The notes beneath the pieces were generated by a model. The model ran no database searches. It was not told the origin of the DNA and saw only the letters and a program-made list of their open reading frames with translations. The position numbers and the translations under genes were made by a program. DNA of 64,000 bases from Halomonas sp. McH1-25 (GTDB lineage Bacteria > Pseudomonadota > Gammaproteobacteria > Pseudomonadales > Halomonadaceae), in assembly GCF_022348165.1 (NCBI RefSeq), contig NZ_JAKRFI010000005.1:1-64000 (forward strand). The letters are read 5' to 3'. This document shows positions 46,022-54,009 of this stretch, piece after piece; position 1 is the stretch's first letter, and each line of letters begins with the position of its first letter.

Positions 46022-46564
46022 ATGAAGCAAATGACACGCACCTATGAAGGACGTGTACCGGCCAAGGCCGTGGTAGAAAATGGCGCACTCTGGGTACCGA
46101 TCGAACATCATATAGAAGGGGTCTTCGAGAACCGCGAGACGTATACGACGATTACTTTCGCCCAAGCCGAAGGAACCTTGGCCGAGTCCACTCTGGCCTT
46201 GGCAGAGGAGTACCGAGAGTTGCAGCAACAGGTTGACCAAGCACCTGAGCCTAGCGAATTTTTTTCATTGCAGGAAATCACTTCACCACCTTCAACGGTA
46301 GACTCCCCCATAGAACGTGGCGAATGGCAATTCTATTGGCATGACAATGAGCTGATGGCCAGCCGCATTCCTTCAGCAAGTGAACCTCGACCTGCCTTCT
46401 ATCGCCTATCTGCTCAGTTCGACGAGACGACACTGCAAGAAACCCTCGATCGTTTCGAGCGCGCTGTCGTCAATCATGGGCATATGCGTATCAGGCTGAA
46501 AGAAATCAACTCAAAAATAAGAAACAATATCTCAGCCATAAAAACATCGCTGCGTAACACATAG
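46022..46564 (+). CDS. Hypothetical protein
   Basis: 180 residues, soluble, no signal or membrane segment. The N-terminus is basic and beta-rich (RTYEGRVPAKAVVENGALWVPIEHHIEGVFENR), then comes an acidic helix (about 50-75) with coiled-coil character, and a second domain from about 95 (EWQFYWHDNELMASRI) ending in a basic helix (RLKEINSKIRNN). Start may be ATG 46022 or ATG 46031; neither has a strong ribosome site. Not recognised. G+C looks lower than in the left part of the window. Confidence 0.5.
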   Translation: MKQMTRTYEGRVPAKAVVENGALWVPIEHHIEGVFENRETYTTITFAQAEGTLAESTLALAEEYRELQQQVDQAPEPSEFFSLQEITSPPSTVDSPIERGEWQFYWHDNELMASRIPSASEPRPAFYRLSAQFDETTLQETLDRFERAVVNHGHMRIRLKEINSKIRNNISAIKTSLRNT

Positions 46565-46627
46565 ATAGCAGCCAAAGCGGCAACAAGGTCGCGGCGAAGG
46601 AGTGGGCACTTAGAAAGCAAGAAATAA

Positions 46628-46765
46628 TAAAGCCCGGCCTGTTAAGGCCGGGCTTTGCGTGGCGTAGTGCTTCCTGCCGCCCACTCATGAGCCATCCTGC
46701 TCATGCATCCTTGGTTCATCAGGCATCCTTGCCCGGGTTCCATCGCGACATATCCCTGTCTACGT
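46628..46765 (-). ncRNA. Candidate CsrB/RsmZ-type regulatory RNA, copy 1
   Basis: Read on the minus strand, about 138 nt. It contains six to seven GGA triplets, including CAGGGATATG, CAAGGATG (twice), GCAGGATGGC and GGCAGGAAGC. One sits in a perfect CsrA-type hairpin: CATGAGC-AGGATG-GCTCATG (46705-46686). It ends in an 11-bp terminator stem AAGCCCGGCCT/AGGCCGGGCTT (46655-46630) followed by TTATTATTT, which has a T tract only on the minus strand. A -10 like TATAGT (46776-46771) would start the RNA near 46765. Such RNAs titrate CsrA/RsmA. No significant protein frame runs through it. Confidence 0.6.
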
Positions 46766-46819
46766 CCGTCACTATACCGATGCAGGACTGCAAAGGATGT
46801 AACCTGTGTTATGAAGCAA

Positions 46820-46837
46820 TGTAAGAGATCAGTGACA
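46820..46837. promoter_or_regulatory. GacA/UvrY-box-like palindrome upstream of sRNA copy 1
   Basis: TGTAAG-AGATCA-GTGACA compared with the known GacA upstream site TGTAAG-N6-CTTACA: one half is perfect, the other has four of six matches. Its centre is about 64 bases upstream of the inferred start of the sRNA. Presence of such a box is expected if the RNA is driven by a GacS/GacA system, which is known in Halomonas; binding is inference. Confidence 0.4.
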
Positions 46838-46973
46838 AAGAACGTATGAGATGAACATAAACTCCTAAATTTGCCGAAAGTGATAACTCTGGCACCGGGA
46901 CTCGGCGACGCAATGAACAGCGGCACGTTCAAGCGTGGGACCGATTCTTCCTCGATCAGCTCTTGACTCAACA

Positions 46974-47135
46974 AGCAAAAACCCCAGCACCTCGCTGGGG
47001 TTCTACTGGGCTTCCCTGCCCTGGTTTTACCTTTACCATTCCCTGCTCTTGTTATCCTTGGCTGAGCCATCCTGGCCGTTTAATCCTTGGCGAGCTGTCC
47101 TTGGCTCGCTGGAACGTATTCTGCCCCATAAACTG
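46974..47135 (-). ncRNA. Candidate CsrB/RsmZ-type regulatory RNA, copy 2
   Basis: Read on the minus strand, it holds six GGA motifs within about 90 nt: GCCAAGGACAGC, GCCAAGGATTAA, GGCCAGGATGGC, GCCAAGGATAAC, GCAGGGAATGG and GGGC-AGGGAA-GCCC, the last a hairpin with GGA in the loop. It ends in the stem ACCCCAGC/GCTGGGGT (47001-46981) and TTTTTGC, a strong minus-strand terminator. The same motif order and spacing as copy 1, about 210 bases further on, suggests a duplicated family. The 5' end is not defined; 47135 is an estimate. Confidence 0.6.
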
Positions 47136-47446
47136 ACGGCGTCGGATCAGTCGATGACGCCTTAGAGCGTAAGCGCCTGCAGATAGCGGTGTAGGCTTTG
47201 TTTCTACGAAAAATCTCATCATGAAAAGCGTGTCTTGCCATGTTGGACAGGTTTTTCGTCGGCAGGAAGCCATAAACACGTTAGAAAGCTTCACAAAAAG
47301 GAAACGCCTCAGTCGCGCTTGCCTCATGCATCTGGTAGTGCGGTACGAGACGAAGCCAATGTGTCATGTAAGACATTGGCTATTTAGAGCGTGAGATCAA
47401 AGGAAAGGCCAAGCCAAAAGGAAATGCCTCCAGTGACTCTGCAGAG
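47136..47446. other. Region upstream of sRNA copy 2 with a direct and an inverted repeat
   Basis: No gene seen. AAAAGGAAACGCCTC (47296-47310) is repeated as AAAAGGAAATGCCTC (47416-47430), one mismatch. GCCAATGT (47355-47362) faces ACATTGGC (47373-47380) as an inverted repeat. Both could be promoter-associated elements for the minus-strand sRNA locus, or remnants of another copy; neither is proven. Confidence 0.35.
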
Positions 47447-47476
47447 CTGAGCCCGGCCTCAATAGACCGGGCTCAG
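47447..47476 (-). terminator. Hairpin downstream of the Crp/Fnr-type gene
   Basis: Perfect 10-bp stem CTGAGCCCGG/CCGGGCTCAG with a 10-base loop, 77 bases after the stop of the minus-strand regulator gene. There is no T tract, so it may be a weak or Rho-assisted terminator. Confidence 0.45.
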
Positions 47477-47552
47477 TAGCATGACCCAGCGCCTGCAACT
47501 TGCCTATCTCTATGGATGTCTGGATCAAGTGCCCCTGGTTCCTTGGGTGTTC

Positions 47553-48296
47553 TCAAGCGGCATCGTCCACCTTTAAATGAAGGTAGTGTGGGTCGAAATC
47601 GCCCGCCTCCTTCATTTTCTCCCAATTAGGTATGAATATGCGTTTACCCTTGGTCTGGATCAGGCCATCGGCGCGCAGTGCCTGGAAGACCCGGTTCATG
47701 TGGACCGAACTGAGACCAGTTGCATCCGCCAACTCAGCTTGGGTAATTGGCAGATCGAAGTTGCCGTCCTCGACTAGCTCCACCGCCCTCAGGCGCGCTA
47801 GGATCTCGCAGAGAAGATGGGCGATACGGGTATAGGCTTCGCGCCGTCCTACGTTAAGCAACCACTCCCGGAAGATCGAGGCGTCTATCAGTGTACTGCG
47901 CCAGAAGGCTGCTGTAAGGCGGGGATAGCGCTCGCATACCTGATGCACATCCCGATGCTGGACGAACGCTACTGTGCAAGGGGTCAATGTGGCAATGTTA
48001 TGGTCCATGACAGGCAAATGCAGACTTTGCAAGTCTGGTATATCCCCAGCAACATGCAGGGCCATGAGTTGGCGCTTTCCATCAGAGGTCAGCTTGTAGA
48101 CGCTGGTATAGCCTTCCAGAATCAAGCAGCATTGGAATGGGCGGTCTCCCAGGCGGACAATGTCCTGATCGGCTCTGAGCTTCATCACCTGCACTGGTAA
48201 ATCATGGAGCGCCTGCTTCTCCTCAGCGGAAAGGGGGAAGATGCTTTCCAGCTTGCGAACCATCAATGTATAGGGAGGATGAGAACCTACGGTCAT
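47553..48296 (-). CDS. Crp/Fnr-family transcriptional regulator
   Basis: 247 residues: cyclic-nucleotide-binding-like beta-roll (about 15-130; DIVRLGDRPFQCCLILEGYTSVYKL), dimerisation helix, and a C-terminal winged HTH (LPITQAELADATGLSSVHMNRVFQALRADGLI). There is no N-terminal cysteine cluster of the Fnr type and no complete cAMP-binding RxS motif that I can see, so the signal is unknown. It resembles the group of Crp-like proteins common in alphaproteobacteria and halomonads. It stands alone; the divergent region to the SRAP gene is 192 bases. Confidence 0.8.
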   Translation of the reverse strand: MTVGSHPPYTLMVRKLESIFPLSAEEKQALHDLPVQVMKLRADQDIVRLGDRPFQCCLILEGYTSVYKLTSDGKRQLMALHVAGDIPDLQSLHLPVMDHNIATLTPCTVAFVQHRDVHQVCERYPRLTAAFWRSTLIDASIFREWLLNVGRREAYTRIAHLLCEILARLRAVELVEDGNFDLPITQAELADATGLSSVHMNRVFQALRADGLIQTKGKRIFIPNWEKMKEAGDFDPHYLHLKVDDAA

Positions 48297-48488
48297 GCCT
48301 GCGCTCCTAGCAGGAATGCAGCCTTGGCCACAGTGTCTCTGCTCGTTAAGTTGGAATCATATATCTGTCTCGGGCACTACCTATCGGTCATGCATGACCT
48401 GTTGCCCAGGGGGCAGTACCGCTAACCGCTGACAATGCCTCAGTGCCGACCCAGTGTTGTGGCGCTGGTTGCATTTGGCGTCTTGCCG

Positions 48489-49145
48489 TTACGCAGGATT
48501 GATCAGCGATTCATCCCCCGCCCCACTCGGCCGGTTCACCTTGGTGCTGACCGGCCAGTGCGTAATTAGCTTGGCGTCGATGTGGTGCACCACATTGCGT
48601 AGAGTCTCTCGATCCGTCAGGTCAGGGTCCAGCCATGGCTCCAGACTCTCGTCGTCCAGAATTAGCGGCATGCGGTCATGTACATCTTTGGCGGCGCCTC
48701 GGGCCGGCTCGGTGAGGATGGCACAGCCCAGGGTGCCATCTTCTCGTTCCGTGTATATCCCCGCGAAGTAGATCGGCCTGCGATCCTCGCGGCAGAAAAA
48801 GTGTGGCTGCTTGGGTGTGGTGGCTTTGTCCCACTCGTACCAACCATCAGCGGGAATCAGACAACGGTGTTTTTGAAAGGCGGACTTGAAATAACTCGAC
48901 GTGGCCACTGTCTCGGCTCTGGCATTGATCGGCTGGCTGGCCTTGCCCTTCGCCCACTTGGGTTTGTAGCCCCACCACAGCTCATCCACGCGCGACGGCT
49001 CATCTGCCGAGAGCCGACGTATCGCTGTGATCCAGGTACCAGGCGCCACGTTAAAGCGCGGTGTCGGTTCTTCCTCGATGCTGGACACGCCAGCCTTTGT
49101 CGCGAACTTCGAATAGGCGCTGTAGAGAGCAAAACGGCCGCACAT
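48489..49145 (-). CDS. yedK: SOS response-associated peptidase (SRAP, YedK/HMCES family)
   Basis: 218 residues. This protein forms a thiazolidine crosslink between its N-terminal cysteine and abasic sites in single-stranded DNA, protecting them. Key residues are all present: C2 right after the start (MCGRFALYS), N74 (INARAET), E104 (DGWYEWDK) and H156 (VHDRMPLIL). Length is typical. Neighbouring genes give no functional link. Confidence 0.9.
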   Translation of the reverse strand: MCGRFALYSAYSKFATKAGVSSIEEEPTPRFNVAPGTWITAIRRLSADEPSRVDELWWGYKPKWAKGKASQPINARAETVATSSYFKSAFQKHRCLIPADGWYEWDKATTPKQPHFFCREDRRPIYFAGIYTEREDGTLGCAILTEPARGAAKDVHDRMPLILDDESLEPWLDPDLTDRETLRNVVHHIDAKLITHWPVSTKVNRPSGAGDESLINPA

Positions 49146-49388
49146 GGGCGACTCCTGACGAGAGTTTCCCTAAGCGTGGGCAGTAACACTCATCTCGGCA
49201 AGCCTAGCAGCCGGGAAGCCCTGGCATCCTGCGTTTGGCAAGGCCATTATCATGGCCGAACTAGTGTCGACACACTTATGCCAGCCGTTGCTGAGTTCAG
49301 ATGACACCTCCCAGTCAACCGTACCGGAAAACGTAGCATCTTTGTATGCAGCCATGCCCGCTTTGGGTCGTTAGTCGCCACGCTCCCC

Positions 49389-50191
49389 CTATGCAGGATA
49401 AGCGTACAACAACTCCTTGCCATAGGCCCGGATGAACTCCAAAGCCTTGGTATACTTCTAGTCCTCCCGGTAGACGAGGCCAAAACTGAAGTCGATCTGC
49501 GGGCTGAAGGGTCGCATTGCCACCTCGTCCCGCTTGTGCAACTGATCGTAGGCGGTGATGGGGTTCATGATGCTGACTCCGGCCCGATTCGCAACCAATG
49601 ACGCGATGGCGCCGATGTTGGCTTCGGTCTTGCCGGCGATATGTGTGCCGTGGCTGGCGATCAGGCTAAGCAGCGGATCGGCCCCGACATTCGGCTGGTT
49701 GCGGATGACCAAAAGTACTGGTCCTTGAGATCCTCGACGGTGACTTCTTCCAGCTCGCTCAACGGATGCCCTTGTGGGACCAGGCACAACGCATGGGTGG
49801 TCAGCCACTCCTCGATCCGCAGCATCCGGGAACTCACGGGCAGCGTCACGAAGCCCACATCGGCATGACCTGACTCCACTTCCCGCAGCACATCGTGGCT
49901 CGACATCATGACAAAGCTGATGTTGAAGCTGCGGTTCTTCTCCAGCAAGGCGGCGATCAGGCTCGGCACGAACCTGAAGGCCAAGCCCGGAATCGCGGCG
50001 ATACGCAGCCCCATGCCGTCACCATCGGGAAGACCGAGATCCAGAATAACGACATCGCTGAAAACGGAAGCCATCGTCATGCGTGCCTCAACTAACGTCG
50101 AGGCTTGGTCAACCACGAAGTCATGGGACTCGAGCCCCGCCTGGATGCCCGATGCCACCAAATCATCGTCTTCGATCAATAGAACATGCAT
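49389..50191 (-). pseudogene. Response-regulator/LysR chimera with frameshift and internal stop
   Basis: Residues 1-60 are the first half of an OmpR-type receiver (MHVLLIEDDDL, phospho-acceptor D51 in VILDLGLPDGDG). At about 50010 the frame passes directly into a LysR effector domain (LRIAAIPGLAFRFVPSLI; ESGHADVGFVTLP). A frameshift next to the AAAA at 49711-49714 moves the rest (VIRNQPNVGADPLLSLIASHG) into another frame, and an in-frame TAG at 49460-49458 precedes a further 22 conserved-looking codons (KYTKALEFIRAYGKELLYAYPA) and the old stop at 49389. Both DNA-binding domains are missing. Product of an illegitimate deletion; surely non-functional as a regulator. Confidence 0.75.
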
Positions 50192-50352
50192 ATGGGCTTC
50201 CTATGAATGGGACAACTATCGCCTCGCTACATTAAGTCAGTATTAATTCCCGCTTGGCACAGCGACTTGGTAGGCCATGGTGAAGCGAAGAAAGACACTT
50301 TTTTCACAGCGAGAGGCGGGTCTTGAGCCGTACCTGCCGGTTCAAAACCGCC

Positions 50353-51270
50353 CTACTGCCCTGCTGCATCGCTGCGCGAAGGATGGCTCTGCAGAATACT
50401 CAAACCGGTAACGGCACCCAGAATCAGTACCATACCCCCCACCTGCGGTAGATTTAGTGCCTCGTCCAGTATGAGCAGGCCGAAGAGAGAGGCGGTGACG
50501 GGCTCCACCATGGCGACAATCGAGGCCGTGGTAGGCGGTGTGTGCCGAAGGCCCGTGAGATAGCAGTAAAACGACAGACCGGCACCCAGCAGACCAAGCA
50601 GGATGAACCAGGCCACATCGGCGGACACGGGTACAGTCAACGCCTGGCTATGGTCGATCAATGGCAACAGCACTAGCGAAGCGATGGCAAAAGCGATCAC
50701 CAGCACGCTCGGGGCAGGACCGTAGTTGCCAGCGTACTTGAAGCCAAAGATGAACAGCGCGTAGGAGAGGCCTGCCAGCAGGCCACTGATGATACCCAGA
50801 ATGGTGACCGCGCCCGCCTCCGCACGGTAGATGCCGGTCAACAGCACAATACCCACCATCACTAGCGCGATGGCGGATAAATTCACCGGGGTGGGACGCT
50901 CCACGCCGCCAATAAAAGAGACCAGGTAAACGAAAACCGGCGCGCTATACATCAGCGTAGCGGCCACCGCCACGCTTCCCTCGCCGATGCTGATGAAATA
51001 GAACGTGAAGTTGCCTGCGACGCCCATCCCCGCTATCAGAGACCAGAGCACCAACCGGCGATTCAGTGAGAAACGCCGCCCTTGGAGGTAGATGACCGCC
51101 AGCCAGATCACCATGCAGCCCAGCCCCACCAAGGCACGCCAGAAAGAGATCACTTCGGGTGCCCAACCCCAACCGATGAGCAAACTGCCAAGCCCGCCGG
51201 CCAGGCCCCATTGGAGAGCGGCTGCTATGACGAGCACGGTAGATGGAAGCAACACTGCAGCTCCTGACAA
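50353..51270 (-). CDS. EamA-family (DMT superfamily) transporter
   Basis: 305 residues with ten hydrophobic segments in two EamA halves (ALQWGLAGGLGSLLIGWGWAPEVISFWRALVGLG; second half SGLLAGLSYALFIFGFKYAG). The end of the second half, TASIVAMVEPVTASLFGLLILDE, is the typical PEAT-like motif. Substrate unknown. It is not closely similar to the other EamA protein at 42.3-43.2 kb. No operon partner. Confidence 0.85.
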   Translation of the reverse strand: MSGAAVLLPSTVLVIAAALQWGLAGGLGSLLIGWGWAPEVISFWRALVGLGCMVIWLAVIYLQGRRFSLNRRLVLWSLIAGMGVAGNFTFYFISIGEGSVAVAATLMYSAPVFVYLVSFIGGVERPTPVNLSAIALVMVGIVLLTGIYRAEAGAVTILGIISGLLAGLSYALFIFGFKYAGNYGPAPSVLVIAFAIASLVLLPLIDHSQALTVPVSADVAWFILLGLLGAGLSFYCYLTGLRHTPPTTASIVAMVEPVTASLFGLLILDEALNLPQVGGMVLILGAVTGLSILQSHPSRSDAAGQ

Positions 51271-51438
51271 ATATTGGGTGAGAAAATTGTTCTAACTGTG
51301 ATGACGAACTATTGATCGCCTGCTATTTCTTAATCGTGCACAGCTTGGCTCAAGCTGTGGAATACGACCTACGGACAGAAACCTCAGCTTCCTGAACGCC
51401 GTTTGCCTTCTCGTCATATCAACGGTCGATGACCACCC

Positions 51439-51852
51439 TTAGTGCCCACGTGAGAAGCGCCGGGCCAGCCACCAGCCTATTATCATCGCCACTAACATGG
51501 CGACGAGGGGAGCAGTTAAGCCGGCGATAGAGGCAAACGCCGGCCCTGGGCAATAACCGGATAATCCCCAGCCGACACCGAACAATGCTGCCCCGCCAAT
51601 CAAGCGTCCATCCAGGTCTCGTCGTGTTGGCAACTGAAATACCTGTGCAAACAGGGGATGAGAACGACGTAACACCAGTCGGTAGCCAATAAATGTTGTG
51701 GCAACGGCGCCACCCAGCACGAACATCAAGGTCGGGTCCCAATGACCGAACACATCAAGGAAATTCAGCACCCGAGTCGGATCAGTCATGCCTCCGACCG
51801 CTAGACCCAGACCAAACAACAATCCGGCGAGATAGCCCATTAGTGTTTTCAT
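51439..51852 (-). CDS. DUF6691/YeeE-like half-transporter
   Basis: 137 residues, four hydrophobic segments; family motifs LAGLLFGLGLAVGGMTDPTRVLNFLDVFGHWDP and GVGWGLSGYCPGPAFASI with the conserved cysteine. It is the second half of a YeeE/YedE-type membrane pair associated with import of sulfur compounds or sulfide tolerance. Starts within the end of the previous gene (4-base overlap). Confidence 0.85.
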   Translation of the reverse strand: MKTLMGYLAGLLFGLGLAVGGMTDPTRVLNFLDVFGHWDPTLMFVLGGAVATTFIGYRLVLRRSHPLFAQVFQLPTRRDLDGRLIGGAALFGVGWGLSGYCPGPAFASIAGLTAPLVAMLVAMIIGWWLARRFSRGH

Positions 51853-52310
51853 GAACCACCCCCGAGGACATGGCGCATGACGTAGACCGTCACCATAGCC
51901 ACCCCTAGAAAAGTCAAGGTTGCGACTAAGGAGCGTGGCGACAGTCTTGCCAAGCCACAGACACCGTGGCCACTAGTACAGCCACTTCCGACACCCGTAC
52001 CAATACCCACCAGTAGCCCCGCGATAAGCATCAGGCCGACGCCACCCACCGGATCGCCGATGACTTCGCTCGGTGCACCGGTGACATTACCCAGCTCTCC
52101 TCCTAGCAGCATGAGTAGCAAAGGGCCACTGACCAGGCCCAGCAGGAAGGCTAGTCGCCAGGCCGAATCTCCCTGAGGTCGATCCAATAATAGGCCTGAC
52201 AGAATTCCACTAACGCCTGCGATACGCCCCAGCGTTGCCATTAGCCAGACGGCAGAAAGGCCGATCATTACACCGCCGACCAAGCCGTAAAGACTTGCCG
52301 CTGCGTCCAC
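51849..52310 (-). CDS. YeeE/YedE-family membrane protein (sulfur-compound transport)
   Basis: 153 residues with four or five membrane segments and the conserved cysteine motif [22 protein letters not shown], as in YeeE/YedE half-proteins. GTG 52310 has AGGAG seven bases upstream and gives an N-terminus that enters the membrane directly; an earlier ATG at 52370 lacks such a site. Together with DUF6691, the MBL hydrolase and DUF442 it forms a sulfide/persulfide unit like the BigR regulons of other proteobacteria; no BigR-like ArsR gene is present here. Confidence 0.85.
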   Translation of the reverse strand: MDAAASLYGLVGGVMIGLSAVWLMATLGRIAGVSGILSGLLLDRPQGDSAWRLAFLLGLVSGPLLLMLLGGELGNVTGAPSEVIGDPVGGVGLMLIAGLLVGIGTGVGSGCTSGHGVCGLARLSPRSLVATLTFLGVAMVTVYVMRHVLGGGS

Positions 52311-52329
52311 GTTGTATCTCCTAAGGTTA

Positions 52330-52497
52330 TCAACGTTGCGAAAAATGACGGACGAAGCTTCTTGCCGCATCGTCTCTCTCGGGATTGCTCATTATCGTGG
52401 GCGATGCCCCATGCAGGGCTTGCCAAGCATCGTAGGTGCTCAAGTACACGTTCCCACTGAGATGGCGAAGAAAGCTCGTATTCTGCAGCTGATCCAT
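52330..52497 (-). CDS. Possible small ORF in the sulfur operon
   Basis: ATG 52497 with AAGGGG six bases upstream gives 55 residues (MDQLQNTSFLRHLSGNVYL...), ending 20 bases before the YeeE start. It is not recognised and could be chance or the remnant of a lost gene; it otherwise lies in a 335-base gap of the operon. Confidence 0.25.
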   Translation of the reverse strand: MDQLQNTSFLRHLSGNVYLSTYDAWQALHGASPTIMSNPERDDAARSFVRHFSQR

Positions 52498-52645
52498 TAC
52501 CGGCCCCTTGACCTAACTGAGACGTAGCTCGCCTCTTGCATAACACAAGCGAGCACTGGCCGCCTCAGGCTATCAAGTACCGAGGAATCAATCAGATTGG
52601 CTGCTTGGTAGTCCTGGACTATGCTGCGCAAGCGAAACATACCGG

Positions 52646-53076
52646 CTACTGCTCTAAGTTCGCCTGCTGCTCGAGACGCTCGCGCAAGGGCTCTAAGTCA
52701 TAGCCGGCAGATTGAGCCGCCTCAACGAGCTCCGACACAGGACGATACGGGGCCTGTGACAAGGCCCAGAGATGCGCCACGCGTTTGCCGGTACGGCAGA
52801 AGCCAAGAACGGGGCCAGGGGAGCCATTCAGGACGTGGGCGAAGTTCTCGATATCAGTTTGGGTATATTCACCCGGCTTGACCGGAACTTCATGCCAGGC
52901 CATGCTCAGAGATTCCGCCTTGGCTTTCAAGGCATCAGGATCTGGCTGACCTCGCTCTCGCCCCGTAGACGATTGGAGAGGATTGTGCGGAATCCCTTGG
53001 CTGCGAGTTGTTCAAGCTCATCGAGCCGCGGCTGTTCAGTGACGCTCAAACGGTCATCAAGTCGTTTGATGTCCAT
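52646..53076 (-). pseudogene. DUF442 (Blh-type protein-tyrosine-phosphatase-like) gene with frameshift
   Basis: From ATG 53076 (AAGGAG upstream) the frame reads MDIKRLDDRLSVTEQPRL...RLRGESE, then loses register near 52949-52952; one missing G there would restore GQPDPDALKAKAESLSM and the remainder, which includes the active-site-like GFCRTGKRVAHLWAL (C-x4-R-type loop) and ends at 52646. The family is found fused or next to persulfide-dioxygenase-like hydrolases. Either a true inactivating mutation or a single-base sequencing error. It starts 21 bases after the MBL gene. Confidence 0.75.
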
Positions 53077-53097
53077 GTTGTTCTCCTTATCGCTTAT

Positions 53098-54009
53098 TTA
53101 GCTACGTGCTTCGTCCCATGCAGCACCCGGCAGTGCATCGAGTGGAATCTTGAGATAGCGCCGGCCGTTATCCTCCGGCTCCGGCAAGGCTCCACCACGA
53201 ATATTGATTTGCAGTGATTGGAGAAGCAGCTTCGGCATGGGGAGTCCAGCATCTCGTGCGTTGCGCATGGACACGTAGCCCTCGGCCGTCTGGCCATTAC
53301 ACAAATGAATATTGGTCTCGCGCTGTTGGCGTACGGTGCTTTCCCACTCTGGCTCGCGACCACCGGGGATGTAGTCGTGGCCAGTAAAGAGCCGGGTGTC
53401 ATCTGGTAGAGACAGAATCGCTTGGATGGAGTCCCAGAGCTTATGAGCATCTCCCCCCGGGAAGTCGGCACGCGCAGTGCCTCCGTCCGGCTGGAATAGC
53501 GTATCGTGGACAAAGGCAGCATCGCCGATGACATAGGTAACGGACGCTGGTGTATGCCCAGGCGAAAACATTACGCGGCCTTCAACCTCGCCGATCCGAA
53601 GCGGATCTCCTTCGGCAAGGAGGTAATCCCACTGATGCCCATCGGCCGGAAAGTCTGGCCAATTATAGATTTCCTTCCACAACGCCTGTACCTGCGTAAC
53701 GTAGGCCCCTATGGCCGTTGGCGCCCCGGTCTTCTCCTTAAGATATTGGGCAGCCGAAAAATGATCAGCGTGTGGATGAGTCTCGAGAATCCAGTCAACT
53801 ATGAGCCCTTCTTGTGCGACGTAATCCAGCAACCCATCAGCTTGGTGCGTTGCAGTAGCTCCCGACTTTTCATCGAAGTCCAGAACAGGATCAAGGATGG
53901 CACAGCGCCGGGTCGCAGGGTCGCTGACAATATATTGAACGCTCGAGGTCCTTGGATCATAGAAGCCGGCTACGTCCGGTACGCCTGGCGAGTGTCGGAA
54001 TATACGCAT
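53098..54009 (-). CDS. MBL-fold hydrolase, Blh / persulfide dioxygenase-like
   Basis: 303 residues with the metallo-beta-lactamase motif H78-x-H80-x-D82-H83 (ETHPHADHFSAA), FSPGHTPASVTYVIGD and FTGHDYIPGG. It belongs to the ETHE1/Blh group that oxidises glutathione persulfide to sulfite, or to close relatives lacking that proof. First gene of a minus-strand unit with DUF442, YeeE and DUF6691, which together fit sulfide detoxification. Confidence 0.85.
   Translation of the reverse strand: MRIFRHSPGVPDVAGFYDPRTSSVQYIVSDPATRRCAILDPVLDFDEKSGATATHQADGLLDYVAQEGLIVDWILETHPHADHFSAAQYLKEKTGAPTAIGAYVTQVQALWKEIYNWPDFPADGHQWDYLLAEGDPLRIGEVEGRVMFSPGHTPASVTYVIGDAAFVHDTLFQPDGGTARADFPGGDAHKLWDSIQAILSLPDDTRLFTGHDYIPGGREPEWESTVRQQRETNIHLCNGQTAEGYVSMRNARDAGLPMPKLLLQSLQINIRGGALPEPEDNGRRYLKIPLDALPGAAWDEARS

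Noticed and set aside
46642-47070. 142-codon minus-strand frame across the sRNA area
   Set aside because: Runs across the first sRNA block and through the terminator of the second; composition is not protein-like and it would contradict the terminator/GGA architecture.
49170-49355. 61-codon minus-strand frame between the SRAP gene and the LysR chimera
   Set aside because: No ribosome site and no similarity I can name; considered as a transposase fragment but no support.
50281-50352. Sequence resembling a tRNA T-arm (GGTTCAAAACC)
   Set aside because: No matching acceptor, D or anticodon stems could be built around it.
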